A stretch of 64,000 bases of DNA from an uncultured Lachnospiraceae bacterium (GTDB taxonomy: Bacteria > Bacillota > Clostridia > Lachnospirales > Lachnospiraceae): NCBI GenBank assembly GCA_900549995.1, contig URQQ01000006.1, forward strand, positions 1 through 64,000. The letters are read 5' to 3'. Positions 23,054-32,127 of the stretch are shown here, one piece after another. The notes under the pieces are model-generated. The model was given only the letters and a program-made list of their open reading frames with translations. It was not told the DNA's origin and did no database searches. Within the stretch, counting starts at the first letter, position 1. Each line of letters begins with the position of its first letter. The position numbers and the translations under genes were made by a program.

Positions 23054-25728
23054 AGAGTATCATCTTTGACTGCAGTGATAATATTGTCTTTTTGTATCCG
23101 CCGTCCCCCGACGATATAAGCCCCGGTAACGGCAAGGAGAATCAATAAGGTGTATCCAAGTATGATACCTGCCGGAAGGTGCGGCAGATACTGTGCCCAG
23201 GTGATTTCATTGATCTGCAAAAACAGGATGAGAATGAATGCCTGGAACGGGAGACTAAGGAGCACAGGCTTAAGTCCCAGTGATAAACCTTCAAGGAACA
23301 GCATATGTGCCAGCTGTTTTGGAGAAAGACCGACGGATTTGAGCATGGCAAATTCTCTGCTTCTCTGCCGGAGGTTTCCTGAGATACTTGACCAGACATT
23401 GGATAAACCGATGACAGCTAGAAGGCCTGTCAGGAATATGACGATCATGTTGATGACTCGGCCGGAATCTTCCTGCATTTCTTCCCGCATGGCAAGATCT
23501 GCAACCGAGTAGTCACCGCTGCCATAGTAAGAGGTCAGAACTTTCTCGACCTTTTCGGAGGCCTTTGTTATGGCGGGAAATGATACCTTGCCGGTGCTGT
23601 CTGTCAGTAGCTGGGCATACACAGTACTGCCGGAATTCTGTCTCTTGGGGCTGCAGGAGGCGGCTATATCAAGGACGTGTTCCATCGGCATCACTGCAAT
23701 CAGCGTGAAACGGGGAAAGGTAAGGGCTTTCGAAGGGAGGGTATCGGTGATTCGTCCTGCAGTAAGCTGAAATTCATGGTTCCCTTCGTCTTCGTCATAT
23801 GCTTTTTCGGTAAAATTCAAAGTATCTCCGGTTTTTAATTTCAGGAGATCCAGAAGAATGCTTGTTTTTCTTGAGCTTTTATCTGGGTCTTCTGTTTTAT
23901 TATAGATCAGAGCCATGGAAGGATCTGAAAAATATGGCTCCGGGTCGATCTTTAGTTCTTTACAGTAACTACGGAAGCTTTCGGATTCCAGTCCGAGAAC
24001 TGTGGAATAAATCCGGTATTTTCCATCTCTTTTGATCGTAGAATATTTCTTTTTGGCTACAATTTCATCAAGTCCGCCCAGGTTTTCATTAATATCTTCT
24101 GAAACATCGGCAGCAGTGATCCATGTTGCACAGGGCAGCTCATTGTAGATAACCCCTCCTTTGATTTCGGGAATGGTATGAATCTCATCCCAAACCTTCT
24201 GTTCAGGGTTCCTTCCGTCGCTGATGATGCACTGGATATGAGAATAACGGTCTTCCTGTGTCTGATATACTGATTTTGCAGCTTCCTGCGCAGTGATAAT
24301 ATACTGAAATCCGGTGAGAAGCAGGAAGGACAGACACAGGGAAATGGTAGCTGTGCGGTAGGACTTTCGTCTCGCGGAAAGTGCAGTTGATGCCAGCTCG
24401 CCGGTAATGCCGAACCTGCGGGCAATCCTGCCGGTGCGCAGTTTTTTGTTTTTCAGGCGGGATTCTTGTCTCAATGCTTCAATGGGCATTAAACGGGCAA
24501 TTTTTTTTGCCGGAATCAATGCAGAAAGCCAGGCAGTCAGAATTGATAATATGGCTGCGGGCAGGATCGATACAATACCGAAAGTAAATACAATGGCCGG
24601 GGCTGATCTGCCGATGTGGTTCGCATTATTTATGATCTCGAATAATTTCATATCGAGAAACCATCCTGACAGGATGCCAGCCGGCAAAGGAACGGCCAGA
24701 AGAATCAGAGCTTCTGTCGTAACAAGTGAGGTGATCTGCCGGGGTGTGGCACCGATTCCTGAGAGTGTTCCAAGCTGGGACACCTTTTCTCCTGCAGAGA
24801 GGGCAAACGCATTATGAATTACCAGGACAAACAAACCAATGATCATTAAAGTCAGAACGAGGAACATCAGAGGAACGCTATAGGTACCCGGGTCAAACAG
24901 CGCATCTTTCTGCTCAGGCGAGAGAATGAGATATTTGGATAAAACGGATGCGTTGTATCTCAGACGATATTCTCCATACTCGTCTGCGGTATATCCGATG
25001 GATTTGGCGAGGGCAGGCAATTCTTCATAAGTACTTCGCATGGGATCAAAGCGAAGGTATATGGTCAGTCTGTCATCCGGACTCAGACTGCTGGTATCGA
25101 GAAAGCCAAGCCCGGTGTATGCAGGAATAATAGAAGATGTAGTGACATCCATTTCACCTACGATCGTATAAGTTTTTGTTCCGGTCTGGTGAAAAGTTTC
25201 AGTTTCATGGAAAGAATCCACTTCACTGATGATATTGCCATTGTTCATGCGTTGTCCGACTGGAAGCGTCAGCTGGTCTCCGATGTTAGTCTCGGGGAAA
25301 TCATCAAAGTACTGTTTGGAAAGAGCAATTTCATCTGCCTTTTTTGGAGCACGGCCCTTAGTGATCGTATCTTTCTCCGGCATAGAGTCCCAGTATTCTT
25401 TGTTAGCACCACGGGTAACGATGTAATTCCGTTTTCCTTCTGTTGGGAGAAGTGCAGCTTCCCAGTTTCCCTTGATTAAGACTGCAGAGACAGAAGCATA
25501 GTTCTCAATTTTTTCCAGGTCTTTTCCGGAAGTGGTATCAAACAGTTCACCATGCCAGTCACCGTTCTCCCATTTGGAAAGGGCGATGGAATCGGTCCAC
25601 ATCGTATAGACAAAACCGCAGAAACAGGACATCATTGTTGTCATCAGGAAAAGGGATATCATAATTGCAATGCTGCTTTTTTTATTTTTCCGGATACTGT
25701 CCAATACATATTCATGTAATATTTTCAT
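23050..25728 (-). CDS. FtsX/MacB-type ABC transporter permease
   Basis: An 892-residue permease. It has an N-terminal membrane helix (about 18-40), a large extracytoplasmic domain (about 45-280), an FtsX domain with three helices (about 290-420), a central helix and second extracytoplasmic domain (about 455-740), and a second FtsX domain (about 750-885). This duplicated layout is that of MacB-fold (type VII) exporters or mechanotransmission systems, often linked to peptide resistance or lipoprotein handling. It partners with the ATPase upstream (1-base-type ATGA overlap). The convergent two-component genes suggest a sensing-detoxification module, but the substrate is unknown. Confidence 0.88.
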   Translation of the reverse strand: MKILHEYVLDSIRKNKKSSIAIMISLFLMTTMMSCFCGFVYTMWTDSIALSKWENGDWHGELFDTTSGKDLEKIENYASVSAVLIKGNWEAALLPTEGKRNYIVTRGANKEYWDSMPEKDTITKGRAPKKADEIALSKQYFDDFPETNIGDQLTLPVGQRMNNGNIISEVDSFHETETFHQTGTKTYTIVGEMDVTTSSIIPAYTGLGFLDTSSLSPDDRLTIYLRFDPMRSTYEELPALAKSIGYTADEYGEYRLRYNASVLSKYLILSPEQKDALFDPGTYSVPLMFLVLTLMIIGLFVLVIHNAFALSAGEKVSQLGTLSGIGATPRQITSLVTTEALILLAVPLPAGILSGWFLDMKLFEIINNANHIGRSAPAIVFTFGIVSILPAAILSILTAWLSALIPAKKIARLMPIEALRQESRLKNKKLRTGRIARRFGITGELASTALSARRKSYRTATISLCLSFLLLTGFQYIITAQEAAKSVYQTQEDRYSHIQCIISDGRNPEQKVWDEIHTIPEIKGGVIYNELPCATWITAADVSEDINENLGGLDEIVAKKKYSTIKRDGKYRIYSTVLGLESESFRSYCKELKIDPEPYFSDPSMALIYNKTEDPDKSSRKTSILLDLLKLKTGDTLNFTEKAYDEDEGNHEFQLTAGRITDTLPSKALTFPRFTLIAVMPMEHVLDIAASCSPKRQNSGSTVYAQLLTDSTGKVSFPAITKASEKVEKVLTSYYGSGDYSVADLAMREEMQEDSGRVINMIVIFLTGLLAVIGLSNVWSSISGNLRQRSREFAMLKSVGLSPKQLAHMLFLEGLSLGLKPVLLSLPFQAFILILFLQINEITWAQYLPHLPAGIILGYTLLILLAVTGAYIVGGRRIQKDNIITAVKDDTL

Positions 25729-26408
25729 CAGGACATCACCTCATCTTGTATAATTTTACCGTCCTCCATCGTAATAATACGGTCTGCCGAGAGAGCGGTG
25801 CGTTCATCATGCGTGATCAGAAGAACCGTCTGCCCGTATTGGTGGTTGGAGAATTTCAGAAGGTCAATGGTTTCCTCAGAGGTTTTGCGGTCCAGGTTGC
25901 CGGTTGGCTCATCCGCCAGAAGAATGGCAGGCTGGTAGATCAGACTCCGGGCAATGGCGGTTCTCTGCTGCTGTCCTCCTGAGAGTTCACTGGGCAGATG
26001 GGTAAGCCGTCCTGACAGCCCCAGGGCATCTGTGATCTGGCGAAAACGTTTTTCGTCAGGCTTCTGCCCGTCCAGAAGAATTGGGAGCAGTATATTTTTA
26101 CGTACATTCAGGGTGGGAATTAAATTATAAAACTGATAGACCAGCCCTACTTTCCGGCGGCGGAAGATAGCCAGCTGTTCTTTGGAAAGTGTGGAAATAT
26201 CAGTATCTTCTATGAAAATATTTCCGCTGGTGGGCCGGTCGACCCCTCCGAGTAAATGTATGAGTGTGGATTTGCCGGAACCGGAAGCCCCCACAATTGC
26301 TGTGAAACTTCCCTTCTCAAGTGTCAGATTGATGTCGTTTAGAGCGGTGATTGTGTTCGAACCGCTGCCATATGTTTTTGTGAGATGGCTGCATCGAAGT
26401 ATTTCCAT
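25728..26408 (-). CDS. ABC transporter ATP-binding protein (LolD/MacB type)
   Basis: A 226-residue ATPase with Walker A (GASGSGKST), the Q-loop, the signature LSGGQQQRTAIARSL, Walker B (ILLADEPTGNLD) and the H-loop (LLITHD). The DEPTGNLD form is typical of the LolD/MacB/FtsE class that pairs with FtsX permeases. It is first in a two-gene operon. The upstream region holds two exact GGTACCATAGTAT copies, one overlapping its probable -10. Confidence 0.93.
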   Translation of the reverse strand: MEILRCSHLTKTYGSGSNTITALNDINLTLEKGSFTAIVGASGSGKSTLIHLLGGVDRPTSGNIFIEDTDISTLSKEQLAIFRRRKVGLVYQFYNLIPTLNVRKNILLPILLDGQKPDEKRFRQITDALGLSGRLTHLPSELSGGQQQRTAIARSLIYQPAILLADEPTGNLDRKTSEETIDLLKFSNHQYGQTVLLITHDERTALSADRIITMEDGKIIQDEVMS

Positions 26409-26433
26409 AAGTCAGAACTCCTTTCATGTTGAT

Positions 26434-26523
26434 GGTACCATAGTATGGAACAAGGGTCAAAAGGTCATGTTTTTAAGATTGCGGGAGCACAGAGTGCGTA
26501 GCAATCTTCAGGTACCATAGTAT
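26434..26523 (-). repeat. 13-bp direct repeats flanking a palindrome in the transporter promoter
   Basis: GGTACCATAGTAT occurs exactly at 26434-26446 and 26511-26523. Between them is an imperfect palindrome, AGATTGC...GCAATCT with an inner GCAC/GTGC (26477-26508). The proximal copy contains the likely -10 (TACTAT, minus strand), 17 bp after ATGACC. Either a duplicated operator or a small insertion with a 13-bp target duplication would give this layout. Confidence 0.55.
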
Positions 26524-26549
26524 CTGCCTTAAGTGACAAGAAAGTGACA

Positions 26550-26601
26550 AAGAGAGAAAAATTCCCAGAGATATTCAGCAGCAGTGAAAATCTCTGGGAA
26601 T
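26550..26601 (-). terminator. Terminator of the minus-strand catabolic operon
   Basis: A perfect 12-bp stem ATTCCCAGAGAT/ATCTCTGGGAAT is followed on the minus strand by TTTTTCTCTC. It ends the operon whose last gene stops at 26616. Confidence 0.85.
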
Positions 26602-26615
26602 AAAAGATATGTATG

Positions 26616-27569
26616 TCAGCGGTTCACAATATAGGGGCAGTCGTTTCCAGACAGCACATCGATCAGATTTTTGACAGCCAAATCTGCCATATGTAAAGTG
26701 GCCTCTCTGGTATGTGCACCTGTATGAGGGGTGACGACCACATTATCAAGTGAGAACAAAGGAGAGTCTTTCGGAGGTTCCAGTTCGAATACATCCAGGC
26801 CGAGACCTCCGAGACGTCCTTCTTTCAGGGCATGATAAACGGCATTTTCATCAATGATTCCTCCCCGTGAAGTATTGATAATAATTGCAGAGGACTTCAT
26901 TTTGCTGATGGCATCCTGGCCGATCAGGTGTCTGGTGGCATCATTCAGCGGAAGGTGGAGGCTGATGACGTCTGCCTGCTCGTATATCTGTTCCAGCGTA
27001 CAGGAGAGGATCTGGCTGTCCGAAAGGCTGTCCGCATCGATGAACGGATCGTATGCAATGACCTTCATCTGGAATCCCTGTGCACACCGGGCAACGATTT
27101 TTCCGATGGAACCGAGTCCGACGATTCCCATGGTCTTTCCTTTCAGTTCCATTCCGGTGGAACGTACCCAGTCCCCTTTTTTCGTTGTCGTATCAAGAGA
27201 TGCGATCCGTCTGGCAACAGACAGGACAAGTGCGATTGCCAGTTCGCCGACGGCTTCGGCGTTCGCCCCCGGGGTGTTCGTAACGGAGATTCCCCGGTTT
27301 TTTGCAGCATGCAGGTCGATGCGGTCATATCCGGCGCCGTATCTTGAGATGACTTTGAGATGAGGACAATTTTCAAGGACACGTGCAGTTATGTAATCAA
27401 GGCCCGCGATATAGCCTTCACATTCGCTGAGAAGCGGTATCAATTCTTCCTCGTTCAGAGGTCTTCCATAGGGGTTAAACAGCAGATCATCAGAGAATTC
27501 CTTTAATGTATTCAGGGCTTCAGATGATGTACCGGGCTGTAATGAAGTAGGGGTAACTAATATTTTCAT
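26616..27569 (-). CDS. D-isomer-specific 2-hydroxyacid dehydrogenase (phosphoglycerate dehydrogenase-like)
   Basis: A 317-residue NAD-dependent dehydrogenase. The Rossmann motif GLGSIGK, the catalytic arginine in NTSRGGIIDE, the following glutamate, and the histidine in TPHTGAHTREA are all present. The family reduces 2-keto acids or oxidises D-2-hydroxy acids. There is no ACT regulatory domain, so a serine-pathway role is less likely than a catabolic one. It is the last gene of a five-gene minus-strand operon beginning near 30784, 3 bases after the aldolase gene. It may act on the keto-acid product of that aldolase or on a sugar acid. Substrate assignment is inference. Confidence 0.87.
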   Translation of the reverse strand: MKILVTPTSLQPGTSSEALNTLKEFSDDLLFNPYGRPLNEEELIPLLSECEGYIAGLDYITARVLENCPHLKVISRYGAGYDRIDLHAAKNRGISVTNTPGANAEAVGELAIALVLSVARRIASLDTTTKKGDWVRSTGMELKGKTMGIVGLGSIGKIVARCAQGFQMKVIAYDPFIDADSLSDSQILSCTLEQIYEQADVISLHLPLNDATRHLIGQDAISKMKSSAIIINTSRGGIIDENAVYHALKEGRLGGLGLDVFELEPPKDSPLFSLDNVVVTPHTGAHTREATLHMADLAVKNLIDVLSGNDCPYIVNR

Positions 27570-27572
27570 AAA

Positions 27573-28247
27573 TTATGCATCTCCTTTTGATGAAACAGGA
27601 TTTTCAGATACGAATAACACCGCCTCTTTTGTCAGCGCTTCTATAGTGTCAAATTTCTGATCCCTGATGTAGCTGTCTTTTACCATCCAGCTTCCGCCGC
27701 AGGCAATAATTTTCTCAAACGCGAGAAATTCCTTGATATTGCCAAGATGAATTCCGCCGGTCGGCATGAATTTTAAAGTTGGAAATGGTGCCGCAAGAGC
27801 CTTGATTGTATCAAGTCCGCCATACTGCATGGCTGGGAAAAATTTTACTATGGGCAGGTTGTATTCCAGTGCGGTCATGATTTCGCTTGGAGTGCATGTC
27901 CCTGGGAAAACAGGGATTTTATGATCCAGCGCAAATTCAATGACGGGCCTGCTGATGCCCGGGGAGACGAGGAATGAGGCGCCTGCCTGGACGGCACGTT
28001 CTGCCTGGTTCTTACTTGTGATGGTTCCGGCGCCGATGAGCATTTCGGGGAAAGCGCGGACCATGCTGCGGATGGATTCTTCGGCGGCATCGGTGCGGAA
28101 GGTGATCTCCGCTGCCGGAAGTCCTCCTCTGCAGAGTGCTTCTCCAAGAGGCAGGGCGTCAGATGCATGGTCTAATTTGACAACCGGTACAATTTTCTTT
28201 TCCTGAATCTGAGTTAAAATAGTATTCATAAGATCGAATGATATCAA
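27573..28247 (-). CDS. KDPG/KHG-type aldolase
   Basis: A 224-residue class I aldolase of the Eda family, which cleaves 2-keto-3-deoxy-6-phospho-sugar acids to pyruvate and an aldehyde phosphate. The catalytic glutamate (AAEITFRT), the Schiff-base lysine (PIVKFFPA) and the phosphate loop (MPTGGI) are visible. The start is uncertain: AAAGGAGG lies 12 bases before a TTG at 28247, while an ATG at 28229 has no ribosome site. An aldolase of this class implies that the locus makes a 2-keto-3-deoxy sugar acid phosphate. Confidence 0.9.
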   Translation of the reverse strand: MISFDLMNTILTQIQEKKIVPVVKLDHASDALPLGEALCRGGLPAAEITFRTDAAEESIRSMVRAFPEMLIGAGTITSKNQAERAVQAGASFLVSPGISRPVIEFALDHKIPVFPGTCTPSEIMTALEYNLPIVKFFPAMQYGGLDTIKALAAPFPTLKFMPTGGIHLGNIKEFLAFEKIIACGGSWMVKDSYIRDQKFDTIEALTKEAVLFVSENPVSSKGDA

Positions 28248-28291
28248 AGGATATCATATCCTCCTTTCGGGTTTTGTATGAGAATGAGTGT

Positions 28292-29248
28292 TTAGCTGCG
28301 CTTCAGAGCGCGGGCCGGATTGACTGTTGTAAACAGGTGTATCTGTTCCTGCGTAATTTTGTGGGAATACATCAGGGGGATAAATGCATGCAGGATGTAA
28401 TCAAGGCCAATTCCTGTGCTGTCGTAGGATTTAAGTCTGCCTGCCGTAGTGTCGAGGGAGATCAGGAGCTGCTTTTCAAACCCTTTTTGAATCAGATTTT
28501 GAATCAGGCGGATCTCGTGCTCATCACTGTGGTATTTGAATCGTCCAATTGTGTCGTATTCCAGATAGGCACCTGCAGATGCGATTTTCAGATGAACATC
28601 CAAGTCTGCGCATGCGCGGTCGAGATGACAGAATATCATCTGGCAGCCCTTGATCCCGCTGCCAAGCAGGAAGTGAAGAAGCGGAAGGGGGTCTGTATTC
28701 TGTTCTACATGGATCATAATCGGACGCCCTGTTTTCCTGGAAGCGGCAGCTGCTGCATGGAACAGTCTTTGATATCTGGGGGTAAGTCCTTCGTGGTCAA
28801 GGGCTGTTTTGATGATTCCGGCTTTTAATGTGCACTGTCTGATTGGAAAATAATCTTCCGTATTAACAAACATTCCTTCGGTCAGTTCCAGTATAAAGAT
28901 ATGTGCCAGGTCTTTTGCATCGATACTGTGGATCCAATGGCTGTCAGGATAGAAGGAGAGTTTGTGGAATCCGGTGGAAGATACAATGTGTACGCCGGAA
29001 GCTTCTGAAATCAATGCGAGTTCTTCTGTCATGCGGTTACAGCCGATGGGCTGTGCATCTACAATGGAAGTTCCGCCTGCATTTAGGTACCGCACCAGTT
29101 CTTCGGTGCTTTTAGGGATATCCTCCATGCACAGGGCGGGATTCAGTTCATAAGACCTGCCTTTGCTTAGCAACAGGTGCTCGTGGCATTGGCAGAACCC
29201 AAGTTCTTTGCAGGAAATTCTGCCAAGCACAGTCATAATATCTTCCAT
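28292..29248 (-). CDS. Phosphotriesterase-like metal-dependent hydrolase (possible lactonase)
   Basis: A 318-residue amidohydrolase-superfamily protein of the phosphotriesterase-related group. Its metal ligands are recognisable: HxH in CQCHEHLLL, the lysine in KAGIIKTA, histidines in IMIHVEQ and FCHLDRA, and the aspartate in LISLDTTAG. GAGGA lies 6 bases before the ATG. Several members encoded in carbohydrate operons hydrolyse sugar lactones or phospho-furanolactones, so a lactonase step fits. It probably opens the lactone formed by one of the dehydrogenases in the divergent locus. The exact substrate is unknown. Confidence 0.82.
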   Translation of the reverse strand: MEDIMTVLGRISCKELGFCQCHEHLLLSKGRSYELNPALCMEDIPKSTEELVRYLNAGGTSIVDAQPIGCNRMTEELALISEASGVHIVSSTGFHKLSFYPDSHWIHSIDAKDLAHIFILELTEGMFVNTEDYFPIRQCTLKAGIIKTALDHEGLTPRYQRLFHAAAAASRKTGRPIMIHVEQNTDPLPLLHFLLGSGIKGCQMIFCHLDRACADLDVHLKIASAGAYLEYDTIGRFKYHSDEHEIRLIQNLIQKGFEKQLLISLDTTAGRLKSYDSTGIGLDYILHAFIPLMYSHKITQEQIHLFTTVNPARALKRS

Positions 29249-29258
29249 GTCAGTTCCT

Positions 29259-29837
29259 CTATTTCCAGCGGGAATTATCAGCTACCTTAGGACTTCCGCC
29301 TTCTTCTACAATAAGCTTGCGGTATCCCTTCGTCTCAATGGTTCCATAGTCATGGCCCGCATCTGCTGCAAAAGTAAAGAACATGACCAGAGGTTCTGAT
29401 CCTGTGTTGACGCTTCGGTGGGCGTAACATCTCGGAACATACAGCGCTTCCCCTTTCTTTAAAGGAAGTTCTATCGTATCCCCTTCTGGATTTTCCATCA
29501 CCATGTACCCGGAACCGGATAATGTGTAATACACCTCGGCAGTGTCGAGTATGGTATGGAAATGTCCTTTTGTCATATAATATTCTTTGCCGACCGTTCC
29601 CGGGTAGACGATACTGGTTCCAAATGCCAGGTCGCCTGCCCGTTCTGGTGCCCCGAGTTCATAAAATTCATAAATGACAGGGTCTTCTGTCTTAAGTATC
29701 TGTTCGACAGCCTCCTGGTCGCTGTAAGCGCCTTTCATCTGTGAAAGCGTACGTTTTGTTGAGCAGGCGGCTTTTGACAGCCCGTCGGCCAGGTTAAAAT
29801 CAACAGTAAAACTGGAATCCCAATTAAAATTATTCAT
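29259..29837 (-). CDS. Cupin-type glucose-6-phosphate isomerase family protein
   Basis: A 192-residue single cupin related to archaeal-type phosphoglucose isomerase (cPGI). The metal-binding set is present: HxH and a downstream Glu in GHFHTILDTAEVYY, and a histidine in CYAHRSVN. FGTSIVYPG and KGHFH are family blocks. Such enzymes interconvert aldose and ketose 6-phosphates. In this operon it may act on an unusual sugar phosphate rather than glucose 6-phosphate, since central metabolism usually uses the unrelated pgi. It lies between the hydrolase and a shikimate-dehydrogenase-like gene with short gaps. Confidence 0.85.
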   Translation of the reverse strand: MNNFNWDSSFTVDFNLADGLSKAACSTKRTLSQMKGAYSDQEAVEQILKTEDPVIYEFYELGAPERAGDLAFGTSIVYPGTVGKEYYMTKGHFHTILDTAEVYYTLSGSGYMVMENPEGDTIELPLKKGEALYVPRCYAHRSVNTGSEPLVMFFTFAADAGHDYGTIETKGYRKLIVEEGGSPKVADNSRWK

Positions 29838-29848
29838 GTTATTTCTCC

Positions 29849-30784
29849 TTACGCTTTTGCAATATCACTGAGTTTCTCAAGCATTTCTCCCTTAATTTCA
29901 ATATGAAATACTTCTGCAATTACCTGTGTCCATCCGTGGATAAAATACACCCATCCATCTTCGATATGAAGATTCTTCTCCATCGCCTGCCGTTCGGCCT
30001 GGTCTTTAAAAACAAGGTCACCGCGGTAGTTGATCTCCCAGACGAGGCTGTCCTGCGGGAAGGAACATTGATCAGAGAGGGGAGAACCGGGGCCGTCTTT
30101 TCCAAGTCCCGTGGCATTTACAATCAGAGAGTACGGTTTTAAGGAAGCCAGTGTCTTATCGTTGTCTGCAGGTGTCGGATTCAGGACGTATTCAAATGTG
30201 ATTTTTGGATTGATCCCGTCAAGAATCTGTTTTGCGGTGTCAAGCCGCTTCTGGCTTCTGTTGGCAATGATGATCTTTTTCGGTACATTATCCTGGAACT
30301 TCTCCTGGGCGAAATAGACGGACATAGCCAGCGTACTTCCGCCTGCTCCGATCAGCAGTACTTCGCCGTCGTGCTGTGTCCAGAAATTTTCAGGGACAAA
30401 GTGTTCAAGTGCCAGGCCGCTTGAGATGGGATCTTTGGCATGGCCGCATAGTTTGCCGTCTTTTTTGGAAATCGATGATACTTCACTTAGCTTCAGGGCA
30501 AATGGATCCAGGTAGTCGAAAAGATCTTTACATGAATTATAGAGATCGATCTTATGTGTTGTGACTAAGGCGCCAAGTGAAAGAGGATCATTTTTGATGA
30601 ATTCTACTGCTTCGCGGTAATCTTCGGCAGGTGAGTGAGGGGCAAAATCAATTCCTTTGATGACAGCATTCTCAAGCCCCAGGGCGTCGGCCCATTTTGG
30701 AAAGACTTTCATAATAGAGGAATGAGAAGTTGTCACACCTATGAAATAGATGGTTGGCTGGGTTGCAGGTTCATAGTTGTTCAT
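29849..30784 (-). CDS. Shikimate/quinate dehydrogenase-like oxidoreductase
   Basis: A 311-residue protein with the shikimate-dehydrogenase layout. The N-terminal substrate domain has GVTTSHSS and the catalytic lysine in LVTTHKIDL. A Rossmann domain follows with IGAGGSTLAMS, NRSQKR and NATGLGKDG. It is longer than AroE (about 270) and sits in a sugar operon, so it more likely oxidises a cyclitol or sugar-like polyol than makes shikimate. The ATG at 30784 is preferred, because AAAGG directly abuts the other in-frame ATG at 30796. It is first in the minus-strand operon. Confidence 0.82.
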   Translation of the reverse strand: MNNYEPATQPTIYFIGVTTSHSSIMKVFPKWADALGLENAVIKGIDFAPHSPAEDYREAVEFIKNDPLSLGALVTTHKIDLYNSCKDLFDYLDPFALKLSEVSSISKKDGKLCGHAKDPISSGLALEHFVPENFWTQHDGEVLLIGAGGSTLAMSVYFAQEKFQDNVPKKIIIANRSQKRLDTAKQILDGINPKITFEYVLNPTPADNDKTLASLKPYSLIVNATGLGKDGPGSPLSDQCSFPQDSLVWEINYRGDLVFKDQAERQAMEKNLHIEDGWVYFIHGWTQVIAEVFHIEIKGEMLEKLSDIAKA

Positions 30785-30825
30785 GATTTTTATCATCCTT
30801 TCTTGTTAAATAATTATTTAAGTGA

Positions 30826-30854
30826 ATAATAGCACGTAAAAAGATAAAAATCAA
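30826..30854 (-). promoter_or_regulatory. Promoter of the minus-strand catabolic operon
   Basis: On the minus strand, TTGATT (30849-30854), a 17-bp spacer and TATTAT (30826-30831). It drives the operon from the shikimate-dehydrogenase-like gene to the hydroxyacid dehydrogenase. Confidence 0.7.
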
Positions 30855-30978
30855 TAATAAACAACAATAAAAGAAAAAGAAATAATTAAAAACAACAATA
30901 AATGATTATTAAAAACGAGTGTTATCATGGTAAAAACTGGAAAATAATAATAAAAAATAAAAAAATAACAAAAAATGC
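30855..30978. promoter_or_regulatory. AT-rich divergent control region with repeated AACAACAATAAA
   Basis: Between the two facing promoters the DNA is almost pure A/T and carries AACAACAATAAA near 30861-30872 and 30890-30901, with a related AAACAATAAAA at about 31070. These could be operators for the DeoR protein at 41823, which closes the plus-strand operon. No other element was seen here. Confidence 0.45.
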
Positions 30979-31007
30979 TTGACAATCTACACAATACAAA
31001 ATATAAT
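30979..31007 (+). promoter_or_regulatory. Consensus promoter of the plus-strand catabolic operon
   Basis: TTGACA (30979-30984), a 17-bp spacer and TATAAT (31002-31007): perfect hexamers at ideal spacing. A promoter this strong is normally held down by a repressor. Confidence 0.85.
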
Positions 31008-31092
31008 GCAATTAAAATATTAAACAAATTGCACAAAAAATACCGCAATAACAGGAAATGATAAGAAAAAACAATAAAACGGAGGTGCTATT

Positions 31093-32127
31093 GTGAAAGA
31101 TGGAAGAATAGGAATCTGTGTCATTGGATCTGGAAGGGCAGGAATGATCCATGCAATGAACTTTGCGAAGAATGTACCGGGCGCAGTGCTCTTAGGAGTT
31201 GTTGATCCGGTTGAGGAAGTTGCGAAAAGTGCAGCGGAAGAATTGGGAATCGGTACATATTATCTGAATGCCGAACAGGCGCTTTCAAATCCGGATATTG
31301 ACGCGTATGTGATTGTATCCCCGACAAAGTTCCATGTGGATACAGCAGTGATGCTGGCAAATGAAAAGAAACATATCTTATGTGAAAAGCCGATGGCTAT
31401 GACGGTGGAAGAATGTGACCGGATGAATGAGGCGGCAAAAAGAAACAATATAAAACTCCAGGTTGGCTTTATGAGGAGGTTCGACAGTGGTTTTTGCAGA
31501 GCGAAAGAAATGGTTGACGCAGGCATGATCGGGGACGTTGTTATGGTCCGCTCCAACACAAGAGGGCCGAGCAGGCCAAGGCCGTGGATGTATGACATAA
31601 AGAAAAGCAATGGACCTCTCGCAGAGGTTAACAGTCATGATATCGATACGATGAGATGGTTTGCGGGAAGTGAATTCAGACAGCTCTATGCGATCGGAGG
31701 GAATTACAGATGCGAGGACGCAAGGGAAGAATATCCGGATTTCTACGATAATGTAGTGATGACTGCTTCCTTTGTGAATGGAGTTCAGGGAATGCTTGAC
31801 GGAGCACAGGGAGTTGGATATGGATACGATGCCAAAGTAGAGGTTCTGGGAACGAAAGGATGTATTCAGCTTGGGAGCCTGAAAGGGGACCATGTACTTC
31901 TGTGCAGCTCAGAGACAAGAGAAGGGACTTATCCGCTGGTAGAAAGCTGGAGAAACCTGTTTAAAGATGCATATCTGAATGAAGATACCGCATTTGTGAA
32001 CTGCATTTTCCAGGACACAGAGCCGAAAGTCACAGGACATGACGGAAAAATGGCAGTAAAAGTAGTAAATGCAGGAAACAAATCAATTACAGAAAAAAGA
32101 ATTGTGACATTGGAGGAAGAAGAATGA
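31093..32127 (+). CDS. Gfo/Idh/MocA family oxidoreductase (inositol 2-dehydrogenase-like)
   Basis: A 344-residue NAD(P)-dependent dehydrogenase. The Rossmann motif is GSGRAGMIHA, the catalytic lysine lies in CEKPMAM, and NSHDIDTMRWF carries the His-Asp pair used by inositol dehydrogenases. The start is GTG at 31093 with GGAGGTG upstream. It is the first gene of an operon continuing with a zinc dehydrogenase (ATGA overlap), a kinase and an ABC importer, and probably starts the pathway by oxidising the imported polyol or cyclitol at one carbon. myo- or scyllo-inositol is the leading guess only. Confidence 0.88.
   Translation: MKDGRIGICVIGSGRAGMIHAMNFAKNVPGAVLLGVVDPVEEVAKSAAEELGIGTYYLNAEQALSNPDIDAYVIVSPTKFHVDTAVMLANEKKHILCEKPMAMTVEECDRMNEAAKRNNIKLQVGFMRRFDSGFCRAKEMVDAGMIGDVVMVRSNTRGPSRPRPWMYDIKKSNGPLAEVNSHDIDTMRWFAGSEFRQLYAIGGNYRCEDAREEYPDFYDNVVMTASFVNGVQGMLDGAQGVGYGYDAKVEVLGTKGCIQLGSLKGDHVLLCSSETREGTYPLVESWRNLFKDAYLNEDTAFVNCIFQDTEPKVTGHDGKMAVKVVNAGNKSITEKRIVTLEEEE

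Noticed and set aside
28238..28828. 196-codon ORF antisense to the phosphotriesterase-like gene
   Set aside because: No ribosome site, Cys-rich shadow composition; the minus-strand frame carries the metal ligands.
29849..30784. Biosynthetic shikimate dehydrogenase (aroE) assignment
   Set aside because: The family fold is clear, but length and operon context point to a catabolic polyol or cyclitol enzyme, so no symbol was given.
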